Source: Methyloprofundus sp.
Lineage (GTDB): Bacteria > Pseudomonadota > Gammaproteobacteria > Methylococcales > Methylomonadaceae
Assembly (NCBI GenBank): GCA_016592635.1
Contig: AP023240.1
Span: forward strand, 3,823,630-3,887,629
Reading direction: 5' to 3'
Length of the DNA stretch: 64,000 nt
The notes under the pieces are model-generated. The model was given only the letters and a program-made list of their open reading frames with translations. It did no database searches and was not told the DNA's origin. Each line of letters starts with the position of its first letter. Positions within the stretch are counted from its first letter, which is position 1. This document shows positions 52,306-62,251 of the stretch, piece by piece. The translations under genes and the position numbers were made by a program.

Positions 52306-53970
52306 ATGAATTGGCTATATCAGCTTCTAACAGAATCCTCTGTTCCACATGCATTACTCACCATTAGCCTAGTTATTTCAATAGGCTTAGCATTCGGTCA
52401 TATTCCCTTCTTTAAAGTGCGCCTTGGTATTGCAGGCGTTCTTTTTTCAGGGCTTGCTTTTGGTCATTTTGGCATATCCATAGATGCGCATATCATGCAC
52501 TTTTTACGCGAATTTGGTCTTATTTTATTTGTCTATGCTATTGGCTTACAAGTAGGCCCAGGCTTCGTTAATTCATTTTTACGTCATGGGGTAAAACTCA
52601 ATATTTTAGCGGCCAGTATTGTCTTATTAGGTGCTCTGATCACTATCGGTATCACTTATTTTGGTAATATTGATATTGCGGTTGCGGTTGGTTTATATTC
52701 TGGGGCAACCACTAATACTCCATCATTAGCGGCCGCACAAGAAGTACTGGCTAATATCCCCAATATTAACAATGAAACCTTAAAAATGCCTGGCTTAGGC
52801 TATGCAGTTGCTTACCCATTTGGCATTATAGGTATCATCCTATCCATGTTGCTGCTCAAGCGTTTCTTTAAAATTAATATTAACCAAGAAGCTGCCGCCT
52901 TTCAGAAATTACAAAAACAAAGCACACTACGCCCTATCTGGAAAGATTTAACTATACAAAATCCAAATATAGATGGTTTAACGATTGCTGAAATCCCTTT
53001 TTTTGATGCCATGAATATTATTGTTACCCGTATTCTGCATCAGGGTAAAGTCAGCTTGGTGACTGACACTACCCGCTTTGCACTAGGTGATACTATTCGT
53101 TTGGTTGGTTCGCATAATGATCTACATAAAATCAAAATGCTAGTAGGTACTGATTCGGAATTTGAATTAAAAAGCTTTTCTGATACCTTACACAGCAAAC
53201 GCCTCATAGTAACTAATAAAGAGGCCATTGGTAAAAGTGTCGGCGAATTACGCACCCTTTATGGTGTTATTATTTCACGCATACACCGTCCGGAAGTCGA
53301 GCTAGTCCCAAATAATGCCACCCACATCTATTTTGGTGATGAACTCTATATTGTCGGGAGCAAGGACGCACTTGAAAAAATTAGCCCTGTCGTTGGCAAC
53401 TCGGTAGAAATTTTAAATACTCCGCAAATTATTCCTATTTTTATAGGTATTACCTTAGGCGTCGTTTTAGGTAGTTGGCCATTTTTCTTTCCAGGCATTC
53501 CTTCCGCAATCAAACTTGGCTTAGCTGGCGGCCCTTTAATTGTAGCCATTTTATTAAGCCAAATCCCCAGCTGGGGTACCATGAGTTGGCACCTACCCAA
53601 AAGCTCTAATATTATTTTAAAAGATATTGGCATCGTGCTATTTTTAGCCTGTGTCGGCCTACATTCAGGCGACCATTTTATCAGTACATTGGTTGATGGC
53701 GACGGTCTTTACTGGATGTTTTGCGCGGTGTTTATTACCCTAATACCTTTAATTATTGTTGCCTTTATAGGCCGTTATTTTTATAAAATAAACTTTCTCT
53801 CTTTATGCGGTTTGCTTGCTGGCAGCATGACTGACCCTCCAGCACTTGCCTTTGCTAATTCACTCAATGGTTCACCCGCCGTAGCCATTAGCTACGCAAC
53901 GGTTTACCCCTTGGTAATGATTTTAAGAATTATTGTTAGTCAGGTGATTATTTTGCTGTTTATTCACTAA
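52306..53970 (+). CDS. AspT/YidE-type duplicated membrane transporter
   Basis: A 554-residue protein with two repeated membrane halves of about five helices each (residues 15-195 and about 370-550) around a cytosolic centre that holds two TrkA-C (RCK_C) domains (about 210-365). Family motifs are FVYAIGLQVGPGF and GLYSGATTNTPSLAAAQE in the first half and VGLHSGDHFI and GSMTDPPALAFA in the second. This is the architecture of the AspT/YidE/YbjL family; AspT exchanges aspartate and alanine. The substrate here is unknown. It may be the last gene of the hemA transcript. Confidence 0.85.
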   Translation: MNWLYQLLTESSVPHALLTISLVISIGLAFGHIPFFKVRLGIAGVLFSGLAFGHFGISIDAHIMHFLREFGLILFVYAIGLQVGPGFVNSFLRHGVKLNILAASIVLLGALITIGITYFGNIDIAVAVGLYSGATTNTPSLAAAQEVLANIPNINNETLKMPGLGYAVAYPFGIIGIILSMLLLKRFFKININQEAAAFQKLQKQSTLRPIWKDLTIQNPNIDGLTIAEIPFFDAMNIIVTRILHQGKVSLVTDTTRFALGDTIRLVGSHNDLHKIKMLVGTDSEFELKSFSDTLHSKRLIVTNKEAIGKSVGELRTLYGVIISRIHRPEVELVPNNATHIYFGDELYIVGSKDALEKISPVVGNSVEILNTPQIIPIFIGITLGVVLGSWPFFFPGIPSAIKLGLAGGPLIVAILLSQIPSWGTMSWHLPKSSNIILKDIGIVLFLACVGLHSGDHFISTLVDGDGLYWMFCAVFITLIPLIIVAFIGRYFYKINFLSLCGLLAGSMTDPPALAFANSLNGSPAVAISYATVYPLVMILRIIVSQVIILLFIH

Positions 53971-54018
53971 GCAACATCGGCTCTGAATTAACAGTACCCG
54001 CCTCACTTATACTCCTGA

Positions 54019-55331
54019 TTAATACTGTATAGCTTTAACTGCCATCCCTTCCAGCATATCAGCACTAGGTGCCGCAATAATCTGTTCATTGTTTTCTAGG
54101 CCGCTCTTCAATTCCACTTTCAAATCATTTTTCATTCCCAAAGTAACCACCTGCTGCACTAATTTGCCAGCAACCACTTTCAACACATAATGACTACGAT
54201 CAACAGCCTCCAAAACACTAAAGCGTGGAATAACATTAGTTTGCTGTTTTTGCGCAGTGATAAAGCGCGCCATCAAGCGGTACCCAACTCCAATACCTTC
54301 AGGCTTGGTAGCAAAAGCAATGATCACTTTGACTCGTTGTTGCTCCACCCCTAAAGATGACAACTTGGTAAAGCCGGCAGGCTCTATGCGCAACACTTGT
54401 GCAGCTATAGCTTTATCAAGACCACTCGCACTCAGCTCCACGACCGTCCCTTTGCTTAATTTAAGCGCATCTTGAGTCAGCACTTCGGCAACCACCTGCA
54501 TATCCTCAAGCTTACCAAGGTTCAATAAGACTTGTCCTGTGGCCAATGGCCCACCTCCTTGTTGCAAACGCTGTAACACCACGCCATTAATAGGCGCACG
54601 AATATCTGCTAGTTGTAGCTGATACTCTGCCAATGCCAAGCGCGCCTTGGCTTGTGCCAACTGATTTATTAATTGTTGCTTCTCGATACGCTTACGCTTT
54701 AGCCAGTCATCGATGTATTTGGGGCCTAACTGAATCGCCATAAATAAAGTTTTATAGGCCTCGCGCATTAATTTCTGCTCTCTTAATCCAATAGTCGTGG
54801 TCTCAGCCAACATCAAGGCATTATCCAAGTCACCTTCAGCAGCAACACCTCTGGCATTGAGTTGCTTTATGCGCTGGTATGCTTTACTTGCTCGTATTGC
54901 GCGCGCCTGCTCTGCATCCACCTGCGCATCCGCTGCTTTCAATACGTCCCTAGCTGCCGCTACTGTTGCGACCAACTCTATACGCAAAGATTGCTCAATA
55001 TCATTGAACTCATTTAATTTAATGCGCTGTTGCAAACCTTGTACAGCTGCTTTAGCTTTTAACAGTGCTTGTTGCAAAGGAAAGCGATCAAAGACAACTA
55101 ATTGCTGCCCCACACTAACAGCACATCCCCCTCTGTTAAAGCAATAGGGTCAATACGTCCATTTAAGGGCATGGTAATCGGGTAACTACGTGGTAACTGC
55201 GTACGCGCCACTTCGCTAAAAGATTCTTGCATCGCCTCCTGTTTTACAGCGACGGTAACAAGCTCTGGTGCAGGTGAACAAGCCGCTAACAGTAATAAGC
55301 CGACAAAGACTACAATTTTTGATAAGTGCAT
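54019..55331 (-). pseudogene. membrane-fusion (HlyD/MacA-like) lipoprotein, frameshifted
   Basis: Frame 1 (start ATG 55331) encodes a lipoprotein signal with lipobox AAC (Cys18) and the first barrel strands up to ...NGRIDPIALTEGD, then meets a stop at 55098. The rest continues in another frame (SVGQQLVVFDRFPLQQAL ...) with a long coiled-coil hairpin and a C-terminal barrel, ending at 54019. A one-base deletion near the G5 run at 55127-55131 explains the break; with one more base the two parts read continuously. It follows the permease by 3 bp. It is either a true frameshift or a sequencing error at the homopolymer. Confidence 0.8.
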
Positions 55332-55819
55332 TCTTTATTCCTTTACATTCAGAACACTCAGCCAATCTAACGTCTTAATCATACGATAAACCAACCATTG
55401 CGCAAAACCAATAAAGCACTATAAACTAAAGTCTCAGGCAAAATAATGGCAGGAAAACGGTATAACTCGGTGCTATAAGCATCACTAATCAAATGCGTAA
55501 AAACAATACCCAGCAATAAACCCAATAGAATACCCAAACTATTCAATAATAAACTCTCATTAGCAAAAAGACGCGATACTTCCGCAGGTGCATAACCTAA
55601 TACGCGCAGCGTCCCTACCTCTCTTTGCCGCTCGGATAGAGATACCATTGATGCATTAAGTACACTACCAAACGCAATCGCCCCAGCAAACAACACTAAA
55701 ATACCAATCATGGCACCGATAGTTTCTCCAAAAGTTTGCTGCAATTGCTTCAGACCTTTTAAGCGCTCACTCAAACCAACAATACTAGTACCGTACCCCT
55801 TAAATAATTAATAATATAT

Positions 55820-57003
55820 CTATGCGGTCAACGCCTTCCCTTTGTATGTCCATTTGAATGGTTTGGCCATCGTTTCATTAAAGTAATCCATGAAATTTTG
55901 AATTTTGTCTTTCAAGTCCTGCTGTGAAACAAAATTGCCTCGCCTGATGACTTTTTTCATTAATATTCCAAACCAGATTTCAATCTGGTTCATCCATGAA
56001 GCATGCTTAGGTGTATAGTGAAATACAATGCGCCTATTGCCTATCATCAGGTACTCCTCCCGTGTTTTCATGGATTGTAATATGCCACTTTTACCTTTCA
56101 CTCCAAGCTCTTGAGTGTCATTACAAAAGTCTGCAACAAAGCGCACAAGAGTTTCCGATTTATGGGTATTTAATTGGTCAGCGATAAAATGATAAACTTT
56201 CTTTTCTGGGTTTTTCTCAATCAGATATTTGATCGACTCAACAAAATCGATCTCAGTTCGTGTCTCTTGAATCAAACCATCTATAACTCCTGTTGCCACA
56301 TTAAACCCTCCTAAAAGTGTTTGCGTGCCATGACGCTCATATTCAAATTCGATAGATTGAACTTGACCCGCTCTCATTGGCAAATCGGGGGAAATTCGTT
56401 CCAATGCCTGAATACCTGTCATTTCATCAACACTGATAAAAAGTTCTTCTGGCGTTTTCAGAGAATTTGCATAAAGGTTACAAATATCTGTGATTCTTTC
56501 TTCTTTTCGCTCATCCGCTTTTGCATTGAGCCAGTATTGGCTAAGATGAGGTTTTAAGTCGTTTTTTTTAAAAGACGGCCTAAATGATTTGCTGAAATAG
56601 TCTCGACAATACCTTGTTTGATCGCTTCTTCCGCCAATTCTCTATGTGTCCAATGAGTGATGGGACGATCATAGTCTTCAGGCTTTTCACAGGAAAGTGC
56701 AATTATTCGACACAGTTGTTCGGGGGTAAATGTATCTGGAGTGCCTGGGCGCGGAAGATCCTGAAGCCTCTCCCGGACTGGCTTGTTTGCTAGTTCGTGC
56801 CAACGTGCAGTCCAGTTCGTAATTATATTATTCTGTACATCAAGTTTTTGCGCAATATTCTGATATTTCATGCCTGAGTTTGCTAATAAGATAATCTTGG
56901 CTCGTAATACCATGCTCGATTTTGCTGTCTGTTGGCGAGTTATTTTTTCGAGCTCTTCGCGTTCATCATCTTTTAATGTAACTGGAAATTTGGGGGTTCT
57001 CAT
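55820..57003 (-). CDS. IS630-family DDE transposase, expressed by -1 frameshifting
   Basis: Two overlapping frames. The first (57003-56554, 149 residues) has a helix-turn-helix N-terminal domain (KYQNIAQKLDVQNNIITNWTARW). The second continues to 55820 with the catalytic residues: Asp in FISVDEMTGIQALE, Asp in YHFIADQLNTHKSE, Glu in WMNQIEIWFGIL. They join at an A8 tract (56562-56569); a -1 shift gives ...LKKNDLKPHLSQYW... and a protein of about 394 residues. The second frame has no stop or start of its own in the overlap, which supports fusion by frameshifting rather than decay. Confidence 0.85.
56562..56569 (-). other. candidate programmed -1 ribosomal frameshift site (A8)
   Basis: Coding strand CTT TTA AAA AAA ACG ACT TAA; slipping back one base on A-AAA-AAA yields AAC GAC and continues into the DDE frame. 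The zero frame stops two codons later. A8 slippery runs are typical of IS transposase frameshift sites. Confidence 0.75.
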
Positions 57004-59025
57004 GGCTTCCTGTCGGTGGATTCGATACGGAATAATATAGACTATGTTAAGGTTACCAGAATAGAAGCTGGACTGATAATTTATTTATTAATTATTTAGA
57101 GGGCGAGGTACTAGGGCGTTTTTTAATTGCATAAGCTGTCCACTGCATTGCTGCCCCCGGCACTTGCCGCAACAGCAGAGTATTGGTTACCGCACTCTCA
57201 CCCAGCAAACGACTTAAATAACCAATATCAGCATAAGCAGCCAAACCTAGGTACATTTCTACAGTACCCGCGACCAGCGCGTCTACTTCAGTGCGTTGCG
57301 CTATTAAGGGGCGTAACTTAATACGGTCACCCGCTTGCACTTGTAATATTTCTGCGAGCTTTTTACTTAAGATAACACCTTGCCCGGGAATAATGACTGG
57401 CTTACCAGCGCTATCTAAGGGCGTGTATTGTTTATTAGCGGCTACCATACCAATAATACCTACCCGTTTCTGCATGGCACCGTTACTAAGATCTGCTGGC
57501 ACTCGTAATTGCGGCTCAACCTGAATAGTGCCAGGCAAACGTAACACCTCATGCATAGTTTCCGCCAAACCATGCGCTTCTCTGAGGTGCAGGCTAATAT
57601 CTTGATGTGCGACTTGCTCAAATTCATAACGTATCAGATAGTCCAAGGCATTTACCATTGCCAAAGAACTAAAGATTAGTGCCGTAGAAATAGCCGCCGC
57701 CAAGATGCTAACCAAACTGCGATACGGATTTCTAAAAATCGCACGCAAAACCAATTTATTGCAAAAGTTTAAACGCTGCCAAAACCAGCTGAAGCGCTCC
57801 AAAATAATAGTATTCCCTAATTCAGGTGCAGCAGGACGCATCGCATCGGCAGGTGTCAAACGCGTGCCCGCTTTAACCCCCTTATAAGTACCTGCTAGCG
57901 CAAACACTAAGCTAATAGCCAAGCCTGTCAGCAAAATACTAGGATAGACATTCGGTAGCATATTAGGAATGGCAAAAAACATTTGATACATTTCCAACAT
58001 CGCATGCTGCATCCAAATACCTAGCAATATCCCCATTCCCCCACCCAACAAACCCAATACCAGCCCATAGCCCAAATAGTGCAGAATGATCGTGCGCGGA
58101 CTATAACCCAACGCGCGCAAAGTACCAATAATAGTACGCTGTTGAGCAACTAAGCGCCCTAACAATACATTCAGTACCAAAGCTGCTACGCCGAGAAATA
58201 AAGTCGGTAAGATTTTTGCTTGTGCTTGCAGACCTTGTAGTTCATCTTCTACATAACGTACCGATGGGTCATCGCGCATCGGCGTAGTTAAAGTAACACC
58301 CCAAGTATCTAGGCGTTGTTTTAATAACTTAAGGCTATTAGCGGTCGCAGTTACCCCATCGTCATAAAGTGTGCCCACTAATTGATTACATGCACCTTGC
58401 AAGGCACTGCTTTGCTGTAAAAAATCTTTATGGGTATAAATAACGCCAAAACGCGCTGGGTCTGGTGCAAAGCCTCCCTCTAAAGGAATCAGATACACAA
58501 ATTCAGGTGACATTGCCGTACCGACAATCAATAATTCATGTTGTCGATCCAGCAATTGCACTCGAATCCGATCACCTGCTTGCAAACCACGCGCCTTGGC
58601 AAAGGCATGATTTAAAATCACTTCATTCTGCTTATCCGCTGATAACCAATGACCACTACGCAATAATAAATCATTTAGTACAGGGCGGCGTTGGCTGGGC
58701 ATAGAAATAGCAACACCCTGTACAGGTCGTATTTCACCTGGCAAGTCTAGTAATACTGGCTGTCGTATACGACCTCTAAGTTGCTTGATATTGGGCAACT
58801 GTTGCAGCTGCTTCAGCTCTGCCAGCGGCATGCGCTTCATATCAATCGTAAAGTCTGCCAGCCGATACTGTCGATAATATGCTTGCCGAGCACTTTCTAG
58901 GTCATGCCATACCGTCGCCATACCAACATAAGCACCGACACCAACCGCCATAATCACCAACAAGGTCAATAAAGCACCTTTACGCTGCCACAAATCACGC
59001 AGCATTTTGCGCAACAATAATAAAT

Positions 59026-59748
59026 TCACCAGCTAATGTCCGTAACAGGCTTTGGTTCGGTGTTAATACGCAAATCATGCAAACAGCCATCTCGCATATA
59101 GGCAACGCGGTCAGCAATATCAGCGATAACGCTATTATGGGTAATCAACACTACGGTCACTCCCAACTCTTTGTTAAAGCGTTTTAACATCCCCAAAACT
59201 TGATGACTGGTGTGCATATCCAGCGCACCAGTAGGCTCATCACATAACAACAACTTAGGATTACCAGCGAGAGCCCGCGCTATTGCAACTCGCTGTTGCT
59301 CACCGCCTGATAGTTGTCCTGGAAAATGCTGTGCCCGCTCAGTCAGACCTGCCATTGCCAAAGCCTTGAGCGGCTGCATTGGCTGCTGAGAAATTTCAGT
59401 AGCTACTTGTACATTTTCTAATGCAGTGAGTGAAGGTATTAAATTATAGAATTGAAAAACAAAGCCGATTTGGGTACGTCGGTATTCAGTTAATACTTGC
59501 TCAGTTGCGAGTGCAAGGTCAGTATTTTGGTAGATCACCGCACCTGTACTTAGCCTATCCATGCCACCAATTAGATTTAACAAAGTACTCTTACCTGAGC
59601 CAGAAGGCCCTAAGATAACTAGAAATTCACCCTTATATAATTCTAAATTTGCATCCTGCAAAGCGCAAACCGCAACTTCCCCCATATTAAAAATACGGCT
59701 GGCATGTTGAATAGAAAGTAAAACTTGGCTGTTTTTTTTGCTATTCAA
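59026..59748 (-). CDS. ABC transporter ATPase (MacB/LolD-type)
   Basis: A 240-residue ATPase: Walker A GPSGSGKSTLLN, Q-loop FVFQFYNLIP, signature LSGGEQQRVAIARAL, Walker B LLCDEPTGALD, H-loop VLITHN. It is intact. The start is TTG at 59748 with GGAGG seven bases upstream. It overlaps the permease start by 4 bp. By its partners (FtsX-type permease and a membrane-fusion lipoprotein) it should power an envelope exporter of the DevABC or MacAB kind; with both partners damaged it is probably useless or cross-serves another permease. Confidence 0.9.
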   Translation of the reverse strand: MNSKKNSQVLLSIQHASRIFNMGEVAVCALQDANLELYKGEFLVILGPSGSGKSTLLNLIGGMDRLSTGAVIYQNTDLALATEQVLTEYRRTQIGFVFQFYNLIPSLTALENVQVATEISQQPMQPLKALAMAGLTERAQHFPGQLSGGEQQRVAIARALAGNPKLLLCDEPTGALDMHTSHQVLGMLKRFNKELGVTVVLITHNSVIADIADRVAYMRDGCLHDLRINTEPKPVTDISW

Positions 59749-59797
59749 GGAGTAGCCTCCATATTTTTAATATAGGGTACATTTGCCCACAGATCTC

Positions 59798-60178
59798 CTA
59801 TAATTTACTGCCCTGCTTTAGGTTCTTTGCAATTATATTCAGGAGTAATTTCTTAATTTTATTCCTTTCTTGAGCGAGGCCAGATTGCATGTATTGCTCT
59901 TGTACAGTTTCAGCGGCTAATTTTCCAAAATCATTATCTATGGTTTGGTTTATGGCCTGCTGCCCAGCATAGTAGCGGTTGCAATCATCAATATTATTGA
60001 TATCATCTTTAAGATATACTCGCGTTTCTTTTAACTTGGCATAACATAAATGCCCCATTTCATTACTCACCTCAACTGCATCCCAAAATTCTTCATATAT
60101 TTCTTCATTTGCATCTTTTACATTGCTAGTACAGCTAACAGTCAAAATTAATATTATTGCTACTTGTAATCTTCTCAC
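59798..60178 (-). CDS. small lipoprotein of unknown function
   Basis: 126 residues from GTG 60178, with AGGAG 6-8 bases upstream. Lipobox VSC (Cys16). The mature part is helical and charged (NEEIYEEFWDAVEVSNEM; ETVQEQYMQSGLAQERNK). It resembles no family I recognise. It lies upstream of the exporter ATPase in the same direction with a 49-bp gap, so it might be the first gene of that operon. Confidence 0.7.
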   Translation of the reverse strand: MRRLQVAIILILTVSCTSNVKDANEEIYEEFWDAVEVSNEMGHLCYAKLKETRVYLKDDINNIDDCNRYYAGQQAINQTIDNDFGKLAAETVQEQYMQSGLAQERNKIKKLLLNIIAKNLKQGSKL

Positions 60179-60460
60179 TTAGTTCTCCTAAATATTTTTT
60201 TAATGTATCTGGTATGGTGGTTAGCACCAAAGGGTGCAGACACGATTGATTGGACGGCCTAATTAATAATACCAATAAACTAAAATGGCTAGTGAAAATT
60301 TCGTTGGTTAATTAATACTGGGGGCTTCCCAGAAAGCTCTGCCAAATAACATCATCAGGTAGCAACTTTAACAATAACGGCCACACTAATAAACGCTTAT
60401 AAGCTGCTAAGAAACATGTAGGCATGACTGTTGATTCAATACCAAGACAGACACCCGTTT
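60179..60460. other. ade to lipoprotein intergenic region
   Basis: A 282-bp gap. Apart from the doubtful 37-codon frame it holds only a small hairpin (GCACC-AAAG-GGTGC near 60226-60239). No terminator with a T run and no RNA gene were seen. Confidence 0.5.
60312..60425 (-). CDS. possible small hydrophobic protein downstream of ade
   Basis: A 37-residue frame with ATG at 60425 and stop at 60312, MPTCFLAAYKRLLVWPLLLK then a short polar tail ending SFLGSPQY. Its hydrophobic, Trp- and Leu-rich composition looks like a single-membrane-segment peptide. It starts 35 bp after the adenine deaminase stop. There is no Shine-Dalgarno and I know no homologue; it could be a chance frame or the remains of a gene. 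Confidence 0.2.
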   Translation of the reverse strand: MPTCFLAAYKRLLVWPLLLKLLPDDVIWQSFLGSPQY

Positions 60461-62098
60461 TTAAGCTTGCAAAGGGGTAAACTGAAAAGAACGACCATCA
60501 AACAAGCCTTGATCACTTAACTTCAATTCGGGAATAACCAATAAGGCCATAAATGACAAGCTCATAAACGGAGCTCGTAGCGTTGAGCCTAACTGTTTAG
60601 CTTGTTGATCCAGTTGTGCATAACGCCCTGCAACATAATCACCATCTCGATCACTCATTAACCCTGCGATAGGTAAAGGTAATACTTGCACTTGGCCTTG
60701 ATGGCACACGGCAATACCACCTTGCTGGGCAATAATTTCATTAACCGCCAAGCACAACGCATCAATATCTGCCCCTACGGCAATGATATTATGTGAATCA
60801 TGGGCAACTGTTGAAACCAATGCTCCTTGCTGCAAACCAAAGCCATGAATCAAAGCAATACTCGGTGCTGCAGCTTGATAACGATTAATTACTGTGAGCA
60901 ATAAAATATCCCGCGGCGTATCCGGTACGATATAACCCTGCTCTATTTTAGGTGTCGTTTGCCACTCTTCGGTTAATAATTCGCCATCAAAGGCTTTAAT
61001 GACGCGTACTTTGCTGCTAGCGGGTATTTTAAAATCATCGACCGTTACTTTACGTGCCTGAAATTGGTTAATAGCCTCCACAGGAACCGAAGCAATCAAA
61101 CTTACCCCGCTTTCTGCGACTAATTGGCCGTTTATCCAAGTTTTGACGGCTTGCAAGTTCTTTAAATCACTGAGAGCAACAGCATCCATCACATCACCAA
61201 CTCGCAATTGCCCAACAGCTAAATCATAATGGACAATAGGATTAAGGCAGGCACAGCGTAATACTGCAAAAACATCATGTCCTAATGCAACAGCACGTGC
61301 AGCAAGTTGATTGATATGCCCTAACACTAAATCATCAGGGTGTTTGTCGTCACTACATAACATGACTTGTTCAGGGTAAGAGCTTATTAAGGAGTGCAAT
61401 GCTTCGAAATTACGTGCCGCTGAGCCTTCGCGTATCAGTATCTGCATGCCTGCCGCCAGCTTCTGTTCTGCTTCAGCCAGAGTACTGCATTCATGGTCGG
61501 TGCTAATGCCTGCCTGTGCATATTGCAGTACTTGCTCGCCCATTAATCCTGGTGCATGTCCATCTATTGGGCAGCCATAGGCTTGCGCTAATTGCAGCTT
61601 GGCAATCGTTTCAGGATCATTATTTAATACACCTGGATAGTTCATCATTTCTGATAAATAACAAACTTCTCCTGATTTAAATAAGCTTGCTAGTGATGTT
61701 GCTGGAAGTGCTGCTCCCGCCGTTTCAAAGGGAGTTGCTGGTACACAGGATGGTGCACCAAAGAAGATTTTAAACGGAGTAAGTTTGGCATTATCAACCA
61801 TAAAATGGATGCCGTCCAAACCGAGCACATTAGCTATTTCATGTGGATCAGAAACACTGGCAACCGTGCCATGTCGGCTGGCTAATCGTGAAAATTCTAC
61901 CGGCGTGAGCATTGAGCTTTCTATGTGCACATGTGCATCAATAAAGCCAGGGGTAAGGTAGGCATAGCTAGGGTCTTCAAGACCTAAAATATTGATTGCG
62001 GTGATGATACCGTTTTGCCAAATAACTTCGGCAAAAGAAATTTTCTGTTGCAGAATATCAACATAATTGATTTTAATTTGGCCGTTAACATCATGCAT
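60461..62098 (-). CDS. ade: adenine deaminase
   Basis: A 545-residue amidohydrolase that converts adenine to hypoxanthine and ammonia in purine salvage. The metal-site motifs are in order: GFIDAHVHIESSMLTP (HxH), the Glu/His region SDPHEIANVLG, CPIDGHAPGLMG, STDHECSTL, and the C-terminal metal Asp in LCSDDKHPDDLV. The C-terminal GLQQGALVSTVAHDSHNIIAVG is also characteristic of Ade. The length is slightly below the usual 580-590. Probably monocistronic. Confidence 0.93.
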   Translation of the reverse strand: MHDVNGQIKINYVDILQQKISFAEVIWQNGIITAINILGLEDPSYAYLTPGFIDAHVHIESSMLTPVEFSRLASRHGTVASVSDPHEIANVLGLDGIHFMVDNAKLTPFKIFFGAPSCVPATPFETAGAALPATSLASLFKSGEVCYLSEMMNYPGVLNNDPETIAKLQLAQAYGCPIDGHAPGLMGEQVLQYAQAGISTDHECSTLAEAEQKLAAGMQILIREGSAARNFEALHSLISSYPEQVMLCSDDKHPDDLVLGHINQLAARAVALGHDVFAVLRCACLNPIVHYDLAVGQLRVGDVMDAVALSDLKNLQAVKTWINGQLVAESGVSLIASVPVEAINQFQARKVTVDDFKIPASSKVRVIKAFDGELLTEEWQTTPKIEQGYIVPDTPRDILLLTVINRYQAAAPSIALIHGFGLQQGALVSTVAHDSHNIIAVGADIDALCLAVNEIIAQQGGIAVCHQGQVQVLPLPIAGLMSDRDGDYVAGRYAQLDQQAKQLGSTLRAPFMSLSFMALLVIPELKLSDQGLFDGRSFQFTPLQA

Positions 62099-62251
62099 TT
62101 ATTAATGCCTCACTAAAGAACAAGTGACATACCTGCATAACGATTTTGAGCTAAAGGGCAAACAGGTAATGCGTGCAAACCTTGCTTTCGCCAGCTCCTC
62201 CAAAGCTACGCAGGAATGAGAGTTTAAATACCCTCGTCCCATTGTTTTTTG

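Larger units (their letters stand above)
55788..57111 (-). mobile_element. IS630-family insertion sequence with TA target duplication
   Basis: A 1324-bp element. Left terminal repeat 55788-55814 and right repeat 57085-57111 are 27-bp imperfect inverted repeats; they share GTACC at the tip and a 15-base inner block (T, then AAATAATTAATAA). TA is duplicated at 55786-55787 and 57112-57113, from a CTAG target, the known preference of IS630/Tc1-mariner elements. The one cargo is a two-frame DDE transposase on the minus strand. Confidence 0.93.
55335..59029 (-). pseudogene. FtsX/MacB-type ABC transporter permease, split by an IS element and frameshifted
   Basis: The gene begins at GTG 59029, overlapping the ATPase stop (GTGA). 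The N-terminal 640 residues (57114-59029) hold the first membrane segment, periplasmic domain and FtsX domains. An IS630 element at 55788-57111 then interrupts the frame. Removing the IS and one TA copy restores an in-frame join: KKRPSIVGLSERLKGLKQ. The C-terminal part has a second FtsX domain (RQREVGTLRVLGYAPAEV) and then a one-base deletion near an A4 run (55404-55407, T4 on the coding strand) that gives an early stop. In the restored frame the protein would end ...WLSVLNVKE at 55335, 3 bp before the next gene. Confidence 0.9.
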
